Shown here: positions 9,417 through 20,583 of the stretch, one piece after another
Position numbering within the stretch: the first letter of the stretch is position 1
How the letters are laid out: the number at the start of each line of letters is the position of its first letter
From: Erythrobacter sanguineus
GTDB lineage: Bacteria > Pseudomonadota > Alphaproteobacteria > Sphingomonadales > Sphingomonadaceae
Assembly (NCBI GenBank): GCA_945878845.1
Contig: CAMCUB010000023.1
Location: forward strand, 1-56,565
Length of the DNA stretch: 56,565 bases
Direction of reading: 5' to 3'
Made by a program: the position numbers and the translations under genes
The notes under the pieces: generated by a model
What the model was told of the DNA's origin: nothing
What the model saw: the letters and a program-made list of their open reading frames with translations, nothing else
Database searches by the model: none

Positions 9417-9878
9417 TCAGCGCAATTCGAGCTTTTCGATTTCGGCCACGAAGTCGGTCAATTCCTTGATCGCGCTGTCGATGTCGTCGCGCTGCGCTTT
9501 GAGCTTGGCGACATGTGCGCGGCATTTCTCGACCGTAACGCGGCGCTGTTCGACGCGGCCGTCGTCAAGATCGTAGAGGTCGATCATCTCGCGGATCTCG
9601 GTGAGCGAGAAGCCGACATTCTTGGCGCGCATGATCCACGCGAGCCGTGCGCGGTCACGCTTGGAATAGACGCGGGTGAGGCCGACGCGTGCCGGGCTGA
9701 TCAGCCCCTCGTCCTCGTAGAAGCGCAGCGCGCGCGCGGTGCAGCCGAATTCCGAGGTGAGGTCGGAAATGGTGAAATGTTCGCGCTCGTGGACATCCGG
9801 CCGGTCAAGATGCGCGCCATTGCGGCGCGGTTCGGCTGCGGGGTCGACGGCGGCGGAATGAGCGGGAGCGGTAGCCAT
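9417..9878 (-). CDS. MerR-family regulator (LiuR/AtuR-like)
   Basis: A 153-residue protein with a MerR winged helix: TISDLTSEFGCTARALRFYEDEGL (about residues 36-59) and a long coiled coil to the C-terminus (VTVEKCRAHVAKLKAQRDDI). There is no metal-ligand pattern; the closest theme is the LiuR/AtuR group that governs branched-chain and acyl-CoA catabolism. That fits its position directly before an acyl-CoA dehydrogenase. The first 35 residues are an unstructured extension. A near-palindrome with an ACGT-TT-ACGT core lies 14 bases upstream and is probably its own operator. Confidence 0.88.
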   Translation of the reverse strand: MATAPAHSAAVDPAAEPRRNGAHLDRPDVHEREHFTISDLTSEFGCTARALRFYEDEGLISPARVGLTRVYSKRDRARLAWIMRAKNVGFSLTEIREMIDLYDLDDGRVEQRRVTVEKCRAHVAKLKAQRDDIDSAIKELTDFVAEIEKLELR

Positions 9879-9891
9879 GCCCGTGCTCTAC

Positions 9892-9907
9892 CTTACGTTT
9901 ACGTGAG
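9892..9907 (-). promoter_or_regulatory. Putative MerR operator (ACGT-TT-ACGT dyad)
   Basis: The sequence CTTACGTTTACGTGAG is an imperfect palindrome in the 31-base gap between hisI and the MerR gene, just upstream of the MerR start. LiuR-type MerR regulators are known to bind ACGTNNACGT-like dyads. It would control the MerR gene and the acyl-CoA dehydrogenase together. Only one copy is seen here. Confidence 0.6.
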
Positions 9908-9909
9908 CG

Positions 9910-10305
9910 TCAAGTATCGATACGCTTGAGCACCACCCCGCCCTCGCCTGCGACGACCTCGCGGTAGAAGCAGGTGCGCGAGCCGGTGTGGCAAGTGGGG
10001 CCAGCGGGGCGCGCGCGAATCAGCAGCGCGTCCTGATCGCAGTCGGTCAGAACCGCCTCGACGACGAGAAAGTGCCCCGAGGTCTCGCCCTTCATCCACA
10101 AGGACCCGCGCGAACGCGACCAGAAGTGCACCTTGCCTGTGGCGAGCGTCGCCTCGAGCGCCTCAGCGTTCATATGCGCCACAACCAGCACCGCGCCGTC
10201 CGCAGCATCGACGACGACCGCGGTCAGCAGCCCTCCCGCATCGAATTTCGGCGCAAAGACAAGGCCCTTCTCGCGCTGTTCGGGGGTGAGGACGGGATCG
10301 GTCAC
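9910..10305 (-). CDS. hisI: Phosphoribosyl-AMP cyclohydrolase
   Basis: A 131-residue single-function HisI, third step of histidine synthesis, opening the adenine ring of phosphoribosyl-AMP. Diagnostic segments are [26 protein letters not shown], the metal-binding DCDQDALL and the C-terminal [14 protein letters not shown]. The frame extends upstream to 10377, but the GTG at 10305 has a GGAG 8 bases before it and gives the normal length. It is not in a his operon here. It precedes the MerR/acyl-CoA dehydrogenase genes on the same strand, which is probably chance. Confidence 0.93.
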   Translation of the reverse strand: MTDPVLTPEQREKGLVFAPKFDAGGLLTAVVVDAADGAVLVVAHMNAEALEATLATGKVHFWSRSRGSLWMKGETSGHFLVVEAVLTDCDQDALLIRARPAGPTCHTGSRTCFYREVVAGEGGVVLKRIDT

Positions 10306-10420
10306 GAAAGCAACTCCATGCAAGCCGGAAGGCGGCTCATGCAAGGATTGTTGCAAGCAGACAACAGCACGTGACAAAAAATCACGTTGAGGACGCTTTC
10401 GTCTTCCGCGTTAGGCAACT

Positions 10421-10683
10421 CGGTGGAAGAAAGGCCTCGGAGCTCTCGCAAGGGGTTCTCCACCGAACACATGGCACCGCCCGGTGTCAGGTTCAGGGGG
10501 TGACCGGACCGCAGATCTGGCAGCGGGGTGCCAGCGCGACCGGTTGAACGATAGGGATTGGATCCCGGCAGCGAAGTTAGGGGGTCGCTGCCACCTCCTG
10601 AAAAGGGGGCGCCCGCAAGGGCGGGTCCGCACCGTTTCGTCACGTGGCGCCCGGGGTCGAAAGACCTCGGGCGTTATGTTTTT
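10421..10683 (+). ncRNA. Candidate structured non-coding RNA of unknown family
   Basis: This about 260-base stretch lies between two minus-strand genes and has no coding frame, yet ends in a strong plus-strand terminator. It folds on paper into consecutive hairpins: 10421-10465 (CGGTGGA with TCCACCG), 10465-10494, 10518-10535 (CTGGCA/TGCCAG), 10567-10592 (GGCAGCGA/TCGCTGCC), CCTCCT-GAAA-AGGGGG at about 10594-10609, and CGCCC-GCAA-GGGCG just after it. Several loops are GNRA tetraloops. A weak promoter (TTGAGG, 18 bases, TTAGGC) lies at 10387-10416. I could not match it to tmRNA, RNase P or SRP RNA; 6S RNA cannot be excluded. The 5' end is approximate. Confidence 0.55.
10649..10683 (+). terminator. 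Rho-independent terminator, plus strand
   Basis: A 10-bp stem (GCCCGGGGTC with GACCTCGGGC, one G-U pair) closed by a GAAA tetraloop, followed by GTTATGTTTTT. The T-run is only on the plus strand, so it ends a plus-strand transcript although both neighbours are minus-strand genes. This supports the non-coding RNA call. Confidence 0.8.
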
Positions 10684-10697
10684 CAGAGCCCGTCGGC

Positions 10698-11393
10698 TTA
10701 CCGATGCGCGTGCTTGTGGTCTTCCTCCACCCGCGCGAAGCAGGCGACCGCGATGCTGGACGGTGCCGCTGCGGCAATCGCAGCCAAGCAGGCGCGGCTT
10801 GTCGCACCGCTGGTCAGCACGTCGTCGACCAGCACCACATCACGCCCCCTGATCCGCGCCGCCGCGCCCGGCGACAGGCGGATCGCACCGGTCAGCACGC
10901 GCTCGCGCGCCTCGCGCCCCAACCTGCCGAGGTTGGGCGTCCGCCGGAACCGCACCAGCGCCGCCACCGCCGCCTCGCCCTTGCCTTGCTTTTGCTGCGC
11001 CTGCGCCAGCATCGCGGCCTGATTGAAGCCCCGGCTCCACAGCCGCCAGCGGTGGAGCGGCACCGGCACCAGTAGCGGCGGGGCGCGGCCGGCCTCGGGC
11101 TCGGGCAACCGCGCCGCCATCAGCCGCGCGAGCAGCCCGGCGAGCGCGATCCGCCCGCCGTGCTTGTAGGCCAGCACCAGCTTTCGCGAAGTCTCGTTGT
11201 AATAGGTCGCCGCATAGACCGGCACGGCATGGCCGGCGACTTCCGCGTGCTCGGGCACCTCGAGCGTGCTCCAGCACTCACTGCACAGCCCCGCCTGCGC
11301 CGCAACCGCAGCCCCGCACGAGGGGCAGCGCGGCGGGTAGATTAAATCCACCAGAGGCGCGAGTTGCCGGGCAAGCTGTTGGGCCACTGCCAT
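10698..11393 (-). CDS. ComF/GntX family phosphoribosyltransferase-like protein
   Basis: A 231-residue protein. It opens with a four-Cys zinc-ribbon pattern (CPSCG ... CSECW, about residues 16-36) and ends with the type I phosphoribosyltransferase PRPP loop VVLVDDVLTSGAT. The middle has LVPVPLHRWRLWSRGFNQA, the ComF signature. ComF proteins act in DNA uptake in naturally competent bacteria, though in alphaproteobacteria the role is often untested. The frame extends to 11660, but the ATG at 11393 is the family start. It is divergent from the methyltransferase gene. Confidence 0.9.
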   Translation of the reverse strand: MAVAQQLARQLAPLVDLIYPPRCPSCGAAVAAQAGLCSECWSTLEVPEHAEVAGHAVPVYAATYYNETSRKLVLAYKHGGRIALAGLLARLMAARLPEPEAGRAPPLLVPVPLHRWRLWSRGFNQAAMLAQAQQKQGKGEAAVAALVRFRRTPNLGRLGREARERVLTGAIRLSPGAAARIRGRDVVLVDDVLTSGATSRACLAAIAAAAPSSIAVACFARVEEDHKHAHR

Positions 11394-11449
11394 GCGCGCA
11401 GTGTCGCATGGCTTGCGCTCCGGTGGCAAGCGCGGCAGGGGGCCGGGGC

Positions 11450-12213
11450 ATGAACGCCCCCACTGTCCCCACCATCTTTGCCGAAGCCCGCCGCGTGGCC
11501 CGCGTACAGCGTTCGGCCGCGCGGCTGCGGTCGGGCGCGGATGCGGCCCGCTTCCTGCTCGACGACATGGCCGAGGACATGATCGACCGGCTGAGCTTCG
11601 TGCGCCAAACCCCGGCCCGTGGCTTGCTGATCGGCGCCTCGTCCAAGGCGCTCGCGGCACACTTGCGCGCAGGCGGCGCCGAGGTGACGGTGGCAGAGAC
11701 CGCCAACCCGGCCGAGCCGCTCGCCGGCGGGCCCTTCGACTTCATCGGTGTCCTCGGCCAGCTTGACGCGGTAAATGACCTGCCCGGCGCGCTGATCCAT
11801 TTGCGCAGCGCGCTCACCCCCGGAGGCCTCGCAATCGCGAGCTTTATCGGCGGCCAGAGCTTGCCGATGCTGCGCGCCGCGATGATGGCGGCTGAGCCCG
11901 ATCGCCCAGCGGCACGGCTCCACCCCATGGTCGATGCCCGCGCCGCGCCCGGCCTGCTTCAGCGCGCCGGGTGGAAGGACCCGGTGGTCGACACCCACTC
12001 CCTCGCGGTGCGCTATTCAAGCCTCGACCGCTTGGTGAGCGACCTGCGCGACCAGGGCCTCGGCAATGCGCTCGCCAAGCCCGCCGCGCCGCTCGGCAAA
12101 GACGCCCTCGCCCGCGCCCGCGCCGCCTTCGCCGCGCGCGCCGAGGCGGACGGGAAGGTCACCGAGAGCTTCGAGATCGTCACCCTCACCGGGCGCCGAT
12201 CCCTCGCCGGAAC

Positions 12214-12217
<4 letters not shown>
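11450..12217 (+). CDS. SAM-dependent methyltransferase domain protein (BioC/NDUFAF5-like)
   Basis: A 255-residue protein. The segment around residues 37-62 (DDMAEDMIDRLSFV then GLLIGASS) matches the start of the BioC/NDUFAF5-like class I methyltransferases, and IHLRSALTPGGLAIASFIGG carries the post-motif strand. Motif I is degenerate (LLIGASS instead of DLGxGxG), so SAM binding is not assured. NDUFAF5 relatives modify a complex I subunit, but that role is not shown here. The ATG at 11450 follows a G-rich stretch. It converges on ppdK with a 3-base overlap of stop codons. Confidence 0.78.
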
Positions 12218-14880
<2,663 letters not shown>

Positions 14881-14923
14881 GTCACATCATCCTGTTAAGC
14901 AGCGGCGGCACAAGGCTGAACCG

Positions 14924-14957
14924 TGAGACACATGAGACACTGTATAGAGGCGAAAAC
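14924..14957 (+). repeat. TGAGACA-containing intergenic repeat, copy 1
   Basis: The stretch has two TGAGACA units two bases apart, then TGTATAGAGGCGAAAAC. A second copy with the same order of blocks is at 26281-26311 (GAGACA, ATGAGACAC, ATAAAGGC, AAAC). Here it lies between the glyS end and the ppdK start. It may be a dispersed small repeat or a shared regulator site. Confidence 0.5.
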
Positions 14958-14958
14958 C

Positions 14959-17327
14959 TCACCCCTCGATACGGCTGAAATCTGCTACCCGGTGTACCGC
15001 ATCGCGGAAACGCGCGAGCAGGGCAAGCCGCGCGGAACGCTTGTCCGCTTGGGCATCGTTGACGGTCACCTCTTCAAAGAACCGGTCTAGGGACGCGCGC
15101 AAGGTGGCGAGCGCAGCCATGGCATCGGCGAACCGCTCTTCCGCCACTGCCTGCTCGGCGAGCGGGGCGGCGGAATCGAGCGCGTCGATCAGTGCCTTTT
15201 CTGCCTCTTCGGGCGTGTAGGAAAGGGCCAATCCACCCTCGTCCGCCGCGAAGCTCTCCTTCTTGAGGATGTTCGCCGCCCGCTTGTAGCCTGCGAGGAG
15301 GTTGGTGCCGTCCTCGGTGGTGACGAAGGCCTGGAGCGCTTGGACACGGGCGAGCAGGCGGACGAGATCGTCCTCCCCGCCGAGCGCGAACACTGCGTCG
15401 ATCAGGTCGTGGCGGACGCCGGCCTCGCGCTGCTGGACCTTGAGGCGGTCGGCGAAGAAGTTTGCAAATTCGGCAATCAGAGCATCGCGGTGCTTCCAAA
15501 GATGCACTCCGTCCGCGCCGATAAACGCCATTTCATCATCCGTCCCGACCGGCGAGTATGGGTCCCGCGCCTGACCGAACATCACGTACCAGTCACGATT
15601 TAGCCAATGGACCTCAAATGATTCCGGGTGGGCTGTAATTAGTTGCTCGTTCTGCTCGTCGCCGTCCCACGTGAAAGCGCGGTTTTGATCAGCGATTTGC
15701 CACAAAAGCAGCGAAGTCGCGTCAAATGCAGTTTGTGCTATCGGAAAGCGAAGCTCGTTGCTCTGGATAAGCGCCAAGATTCCGAGGGCTGCTCTTCGAA
15801 GAGCGAAAGGATCTTTCGAACCTGTCGGCAACTCGCCAATGGCAAAAAATGTAGCCAACGTATCCAGCTTGTCCGCCAGCGACACCGCCACGGTCACCGG
15901 CGCAGTCGGCACATCGTCCCCCTGCCCGACCGGCTTGTAGTGATCGCGGATCGCCTCGGCGACCTCCTGCGGCAGGCCTTCCTTCGCGGCGTAGTAGCCG
16001 CCCATCAGGCCCTGCAATTCGGGGAATTCGCCGACCATCTCGGTGACGAGATCGGCCTTGCACAGGCGCGCGGCTGCTTCCGCGAGGTCGGCCAAGTCCC
16101 CCTCCCGCCTGCGGGAGGGGTTAGGGGTGGGAATGTCGGTGGGCGCGGGTTCGTGCCCACCCCCGGCCCCTCCCGCAAGCGGGAGGGGGGTATCGGTGAC
16201 AATCCCCTCCTCGCACAGCCAGCGGGCGAGCTTCGCAACGCGCTCGACCTTGTCGGCGACGGTGCCCAGCTTCTCGTGGAAGGTGATCCGCGCCAGCTTC
16301 TTCGCGTGATCCTCAAGAGAAGTCTTCTGATCCTGCTCCCAGAAGAACCGCGCATCCGAAAGCCTTGCGGCCAGCACCTTCTCGTTGCCCGCCACCACCA
16401 GTGCGCCGCCGTCATGGGCAGCGATGTTGGCGACGCAGGCGAAGACCGGGGCGAGGGTCTCGTCGGCCGTGCGGGCCATGAAGTATTTCTGGTTGAGGCG
16501 CGCCGAGAGCTGGATGACTTCGGGCGGGACAGCGAGGAAAGCCTCGTCGAACCCGCCGACCAACGGCACGGGCCATTCGGTGAGGCCCGCGTTCTCGATG
16601 ACGAGGCCTTCGTCCGCGATGACTTCTAGGCCCATGTCTTCGAACGCCTTGGCGACGTCCGCGCGGATGATGTTCTGGCGTTCCTCGTGGCCGACGATCA
16701 CGAAGGCGTCGCGCAGCTTGATGGCGTATTCGTCGACACCGTCGATGGTGATGGGGCCTTTGGCATGGAAGCGATGCCCATAAGTCTCGCGCCCGGCAGC
16801 AATCCCGCCCACTTCGCAAGGCACCACCGCATCATCGAGCAGCGCAACAATGCCCGAGAGCGGGCGCACCCAGCGGATGCTGTCCGTGCTGATCGAGGCC
16901 GCGCCCCAGCGCATTGACTTGGGCCAGCTGAAGTCGCGGATGATCGCAGGGATCGCGGCGGCGAGGACATCAGCCATGGCGCGGCCGGGCTGCTCAATCA
17001 CCGCGAAGTAGGTCATGCGGCCCTTGACGTCGCGCAACTCGAGCTGGTCGCGGCTGACGCCCGCCTTCTTGCAGAACCCGTCAATCGCCGCATCGGGCGC
17101 ACCTTCGGGCGGGCCCTTGGCTTCCTCGCTCACCGCCTCGGTCGCGAGCGGCAGCCCGCGCGCGATCAGGGCGAGGCGGCGCGGGGTCGACCAGATGGTG
17201 AGCTCACCCGCCTTGACACCCGCCGCATCCAGCTCGCGCCGGAACAGCTTTTCGAGTTCAGCGCGCGCGCCGGCCTGCATCCGGGCAGGGATTTCCTCGC
17301 AGCGCAGTTCGAGCAGGAAGTCGGCCA

Positions 17328-17328
<1 letters not shown>
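14959..17328 (-). CDS. glyS: Glycyl-tRNA synthetase, beta subunit
   Basis: A 789-residue GlyS, about 100 longer than the E. coli protein. With GlyQ it forms the alpha2-beta2 enzyme charging tRNA-Gly. The start MADFLLELRCEEIPARMQ is typical, as are LADKLDTLATFFAIGELPTGSKDPFALRR and FFADRLKVQQREAGVRHDLIDAVF. Two insertions explain the extra length. One is a palindromic repeat read as protein (about residues 380-411). The other is a segment of about 70 residues rich in Asp, Trp and Gln (about 545-615), inside a lower-GC patch. Its ATG overlaps the glyQ stop by one base (TGATG), so the subunits are coupled. Confidence 0.96.
16099..16188. repeat. Palindromic repeat element inserted in frame in glyS
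   Basis: Three hairpins in a row: CCCCTCCCGC/GCGGGAGGGG at 16099-16120, GTGGGC/GCCCAC at 16139-16160, and the first stem repeated at 16167-16188. The outer hairpins are nearly identical. On the glyS strand it is read as low-complexity protein (LPLAGGAGGG ... PNPSRRREGD) without breaking the frame. The pattern is like REP or Rickettsia palindromic elements, and similar peptide strings occur in other sphingomonad proteins as far as I recall. Confidence 0.75.
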
Positions 17329-18260
<932 letters not shown>

Positions 18261-18393
18261 GGCGGCTCGCCATGGCCGAACGCCCCGCAAGCGTCAATGC
18301 CGCGCCGCAGCATGGGCCCGCGAAAGCCCCGCCTGCTGCGCGATTCCCCTCGATAGCAGGGGCATCTTCCGGCTTCGAAAGTCATGCAGATAC

Positions 18394-18468
18394 GACACAA
18401 AGTCAGGACTGCTTGACATAGTCAGCGAATCTCGACATATAGTCAGCACAACCTGACATTCAGTCGGG
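18394..18468 (+). promoter_or_regulatory. Phased array of four GAC-GTC dyads, probable operator
   Basis: Four copies of a GAC-N3-5-GTC dyad start at 18394, 18415, 18434 and 18455, spaced 21, 19 and 21 bases (two helical turns). The second is the perfect palindrome TGACATAGTCA. They cover the probable promoter (TTGACA at 18413-18418, CATATA/TATAGT at 18436-18443). This is the layout expected for cooperative repression by the XRE regulator encoded downstream at 18613. Confidence 0.65.
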
Positions 18469-18489
18469 TTGCCTTGACGGAGACTCACC

Positions 18490-18609
18490 ATGGAATTTCT
18501 CAACAAGAGCGTCTGCGTGAAGCAGTGGCTGCTGTTCGTGATGCTGCTGATGAGCGGCTATGCCACCGGCGCGATCATCGCCAAGCTGACCACCGCGCTG
18601 GGCTTCTGA
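18490..18609 (+). CDS. Small membrane peptide, 39 residues
   Basis: The frame runs from an ATG with GGAG 8 bases upstream to a TGA and encodes MEFLNKSVCVKQW followed by one hydrophobic helix (LLFVMLLMSGYATGAIIA) and a short tail. It begins a three-gene operon: the XRE gene starts 3 bases after its stop, and the membrane protein gene overlaps XRE. Because of its good ribosome site, its place behind the operator array and tight spacing, it is probably translated. No family is recognised. Confidence 0.65.
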   Translation: MEFLNKSVCVKQWLLFVMLLMSGYATGAIIAKLTTALGF

Positions 18610-18612
18610 GCC

Positions 18613-18807
18613 GTGAAGAACCGCCTCAAGGTGCTGCGCGCCGAGCGCGACTGGAGCCAGGCGGAGCTCGCCGGGCGCCTCGATGTCTCGCGCCAGGCGG
18701 TCAATGCGATCGAGACAGGCAAGCACGACCCCTCTCTCCCCCTCGCCTTCAGAATTGCCCGCCTGTTCGACATGCGGATCGAGGAGATTTTCGATGACGA
18801 ACTTTGA
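18613..18807 (+). CDS. Small XRE-family transcriptional regulator
   Basis: A 64-residue protein made up of one Cro/CI helix-turn-helix: MKNRLKVLRAERDWSQAELA, then VSRQAVNAIETGKHDPSLPLAFRIARLF and an acidic end. It resembles the small YozG-like repressors commonly paired with a membrane protein. The start is a GTG three bases after the preceding stop, suggesting coupled translation. It likely binds the GAC-GTC array at 18394-18468 and represses its own operon. Confidence 0.88.
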   Translation: MKNRLKVLRAERDWSQAELAGRLDVSRQAVNAIETGKHDPSLPLAFRIARLFDMRIEEIFDDEL

Positions 18808-19489
18808 TCCGCTGCGCACCGACACCGGAATGTCCGAAAGTGCCGTGATGCTGGTCCGCGCCGGGATTGTGGTCGGCGGCATTCTTGCGCTGACTTTCCT
18901 TGGCGCAATGGCGGTTGGTTTCGTCAGCGCGGTAAGCGAAGGTGGCGATACCAGTGCGAAGGATATTGCCATCATCGGCGCCATCGCGTTGGCTATGGCC
19001 GGCGTCATCTACGCGGCTTGGCGGTTCTGGCCGCGCGCAACCTCTGGCGAGGCGCTCTCGGGCGGCCCCGGCGAGGTCCGCACCCGCCAGCGCCAGCGCC
19101 GCCAGATGATCTACTTTGGCATTGCCGCGTTGATCGGCGGAGCGATCGGTTTCTTCACCGGCTTCTTCGACCAGGGCGACGGCAGCCTGTTTGCCGGCAA
19201 CTTCGCGGAGCTGAAACTGCCGCCGATGCTCGCGCTCGGCCTTGCGGCCTTGCTGATCGGCGGCTTCATCGTGCTGCCCATCTGGGGCTTCCGCATGATC
19301 GACGATTACAAGCGCGAGCAGAATTTCATCGGCTTCACCGGCGGCTGCGTATCTGTGCTGGCCGGCTATCCGATCTGGGCTGTGCTCTATGCCGGTGGCT
19401 TCGTGGCCGCGCCTCATGCCTTCGGGATTTTCGCAATCGCCTACGTCTCGATGATCGCCTCCTTCCTTTATGCCCGCTGGCGGCTCTGA
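18794..19489 (+). CDS. Integral membrane protein paired with XRE regulator
   Basis: A 231-residue protein with about six hydrophobic segments (around residues 17-40, 50-70, 100-120, 140-160, 180-205, 210-228). The ATG at 18794 overlaps the XRE gene by 14 bases and so fixes the pairing. Small XRE/membrane protein pairs are common in bacteria and often sense membrane or stress states, but this one has no recognised family. No catalytic motif is visible. Confidence 0.78.
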   Translation: MTNFDPLRTDTGMSESAVMLVRAGIVVGGILALTFLGAMAVGFVSAVSEGGDTSAKDIAIIGAIALAMAGVIYAAWRFWPRATSGEALSGGPGEVRTRQRQRRQMIYFGIAALIGGAIGFFTGFFDQGDGSLFAGNFAELKLPPMLALGLAALLIGGFIVLPIWGFRMIDDYKREQNFIGFTGGCVSVLAGYPIWAVLYAGGFVAAPHAFGIFAIAYVSMIASFLYARWRL

Positions 19490-19569
19490 CCCTCCCGATT
19501 GAGCCAGCACCCTTGTTTGCTTGAAATAACTCCCTCACAATCAACATCTGACCCAAAGGAACCACTGAC

Positions 19570-20583
19570 ATGAAACTTGCTACCCTGCTTGCCCTGACCG
19601 CTGCGCCTTTTGCCCTGTTCGCGGCAAGCCCGGTGCTGGCCGACGACACTGCCGGCGAAACCGCCGCCGCACCGACCATGGCCGCAAAGGGCCCGGCGCT
19701 GTGGAAGGTCGCCGATGAGGACACCACCATCTACCTGTTCGGCACTGTCCACGTGCTGCCGCAGGGGATCGACTGGTACGACACCACCATCGCCAAGGCG
19801 CTCGAAGGTTCGGACATCCTCGTCACCGAAATCCCGATGGACGCGGCGAGCGAGGCCGCCATGCAGCAGATGGCCGTCCAGAAGGGTGCCCTGCCCGCTG
19901 GCACCACCCTGCGCTCGCTGCTGAACGATGAGCAGAAGGCCACCTACACCGCCGCGCTCACCGAGCTCGGCGGCAAGATCGAAGCCGCGCAGCTGGCCCA
20001 GGTCCCGGCCGAAGCCCGCGCCCAGTACGAAGACGCCAAGGCCAAAGGCCTGGTGCCCAACCCGGGCGAGATGCTCGCGGGCCAGTTCGACGGCCTGAAG
20101 CCGTGGATGGTCGGCCTCACCATGTCGATCCTCCCGCTCACCCTTGAAGGCTATGATCCCAACAGCGGCGTCGAGAAGGTGCTGCTGGGCAAGGTTGCCG
20201 CCAAGGAGAAGGGCGCGCTCGAGACCGCCGAGTTCCAGCTCGGCATCTTCGACGGCATGCCGCAGGATGCGCAGATCGCCTTCCTGATGGAAGCGGCAGG
20301 CAGCATGGACGAGACCAAGCCGATGCTCGACCGCATGGTCGCCGAGTGGGCCGAGGGAGATCCCGAGGCGCTGGCTGCGGTGATGAACGAAGGCATGGAA
20401 GACCCCGCGGTCGCCGATGCCCTGCTCTACAGCCGCAACCGCAACTGGGCCGAGTGGATCGACACCCGCCTCGACAAGCCCGGCACCGTGTTCATCGCGG
20501 TGGGTGCAGGCCACCTTGCCGGCGCCAAGAGCGTGCAGGATTACCTCGCCCAGAAGGGCATCAAGGTGAGCCGCGTCAAGTAA
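19570..20583 (+). CDS. TraB/GumN family exported protein 1
   Basis: A 337-residue protein with a signal peptide (to about ASPVLA at residue 24). The TraB/GumN signatures are YLFGTVHVLPQ at about residue 54 and VGAGHLAG near residue 312, with a conserved Glu in TEIPMD. The superfamily relates to Tiki-type metalloproteases, which use GxxH and Glu residues, but activity of the bacterial GumN group is unknown. AAAGGA precedes the ATG. The next gene is a paralogue starting in its stop codon (TAATG). Confidence 0.9.
   Translation: MKLATLLALTAAPFALFAASPVLADDTAGETAAAPTMAAKGPALWKVADEDTTIYLFGTVHVLPQGIDWYDTTIAKALEGSDILVTEIPMDAASEAAMQQMAVQKGALPAGTTLRSLLNDEQKATYTAALTELGGKIEAAQLAQVPAEARAQYEDAKAKGLVPNPGEMLAGQFDGLKPWMVGLTMSILPLTLEGYDPNSGVEKVLLGKVAAKEKGALETAEFQLGIFDGMPQDAQIAFLMEAAGSMDETKPMLDRMVAEWAEGDPEALAAVMNEGMEDPAVADALLYSRNRNWAEWIDTRLDKPGTVFIAVGAGHLAGAKSVQDYLAQKGIKVSRVK

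Noticed and set aside
10421..10683. tmRNA, RNase P RNA or SRP RNA as identity of the structured RNA
   Set aside because: No tag frame or acceptor pieces, no GAGGAAAGTC-like RNase P core, and no GGAAGGAAGCAGCC-like SRP loop on either strand.
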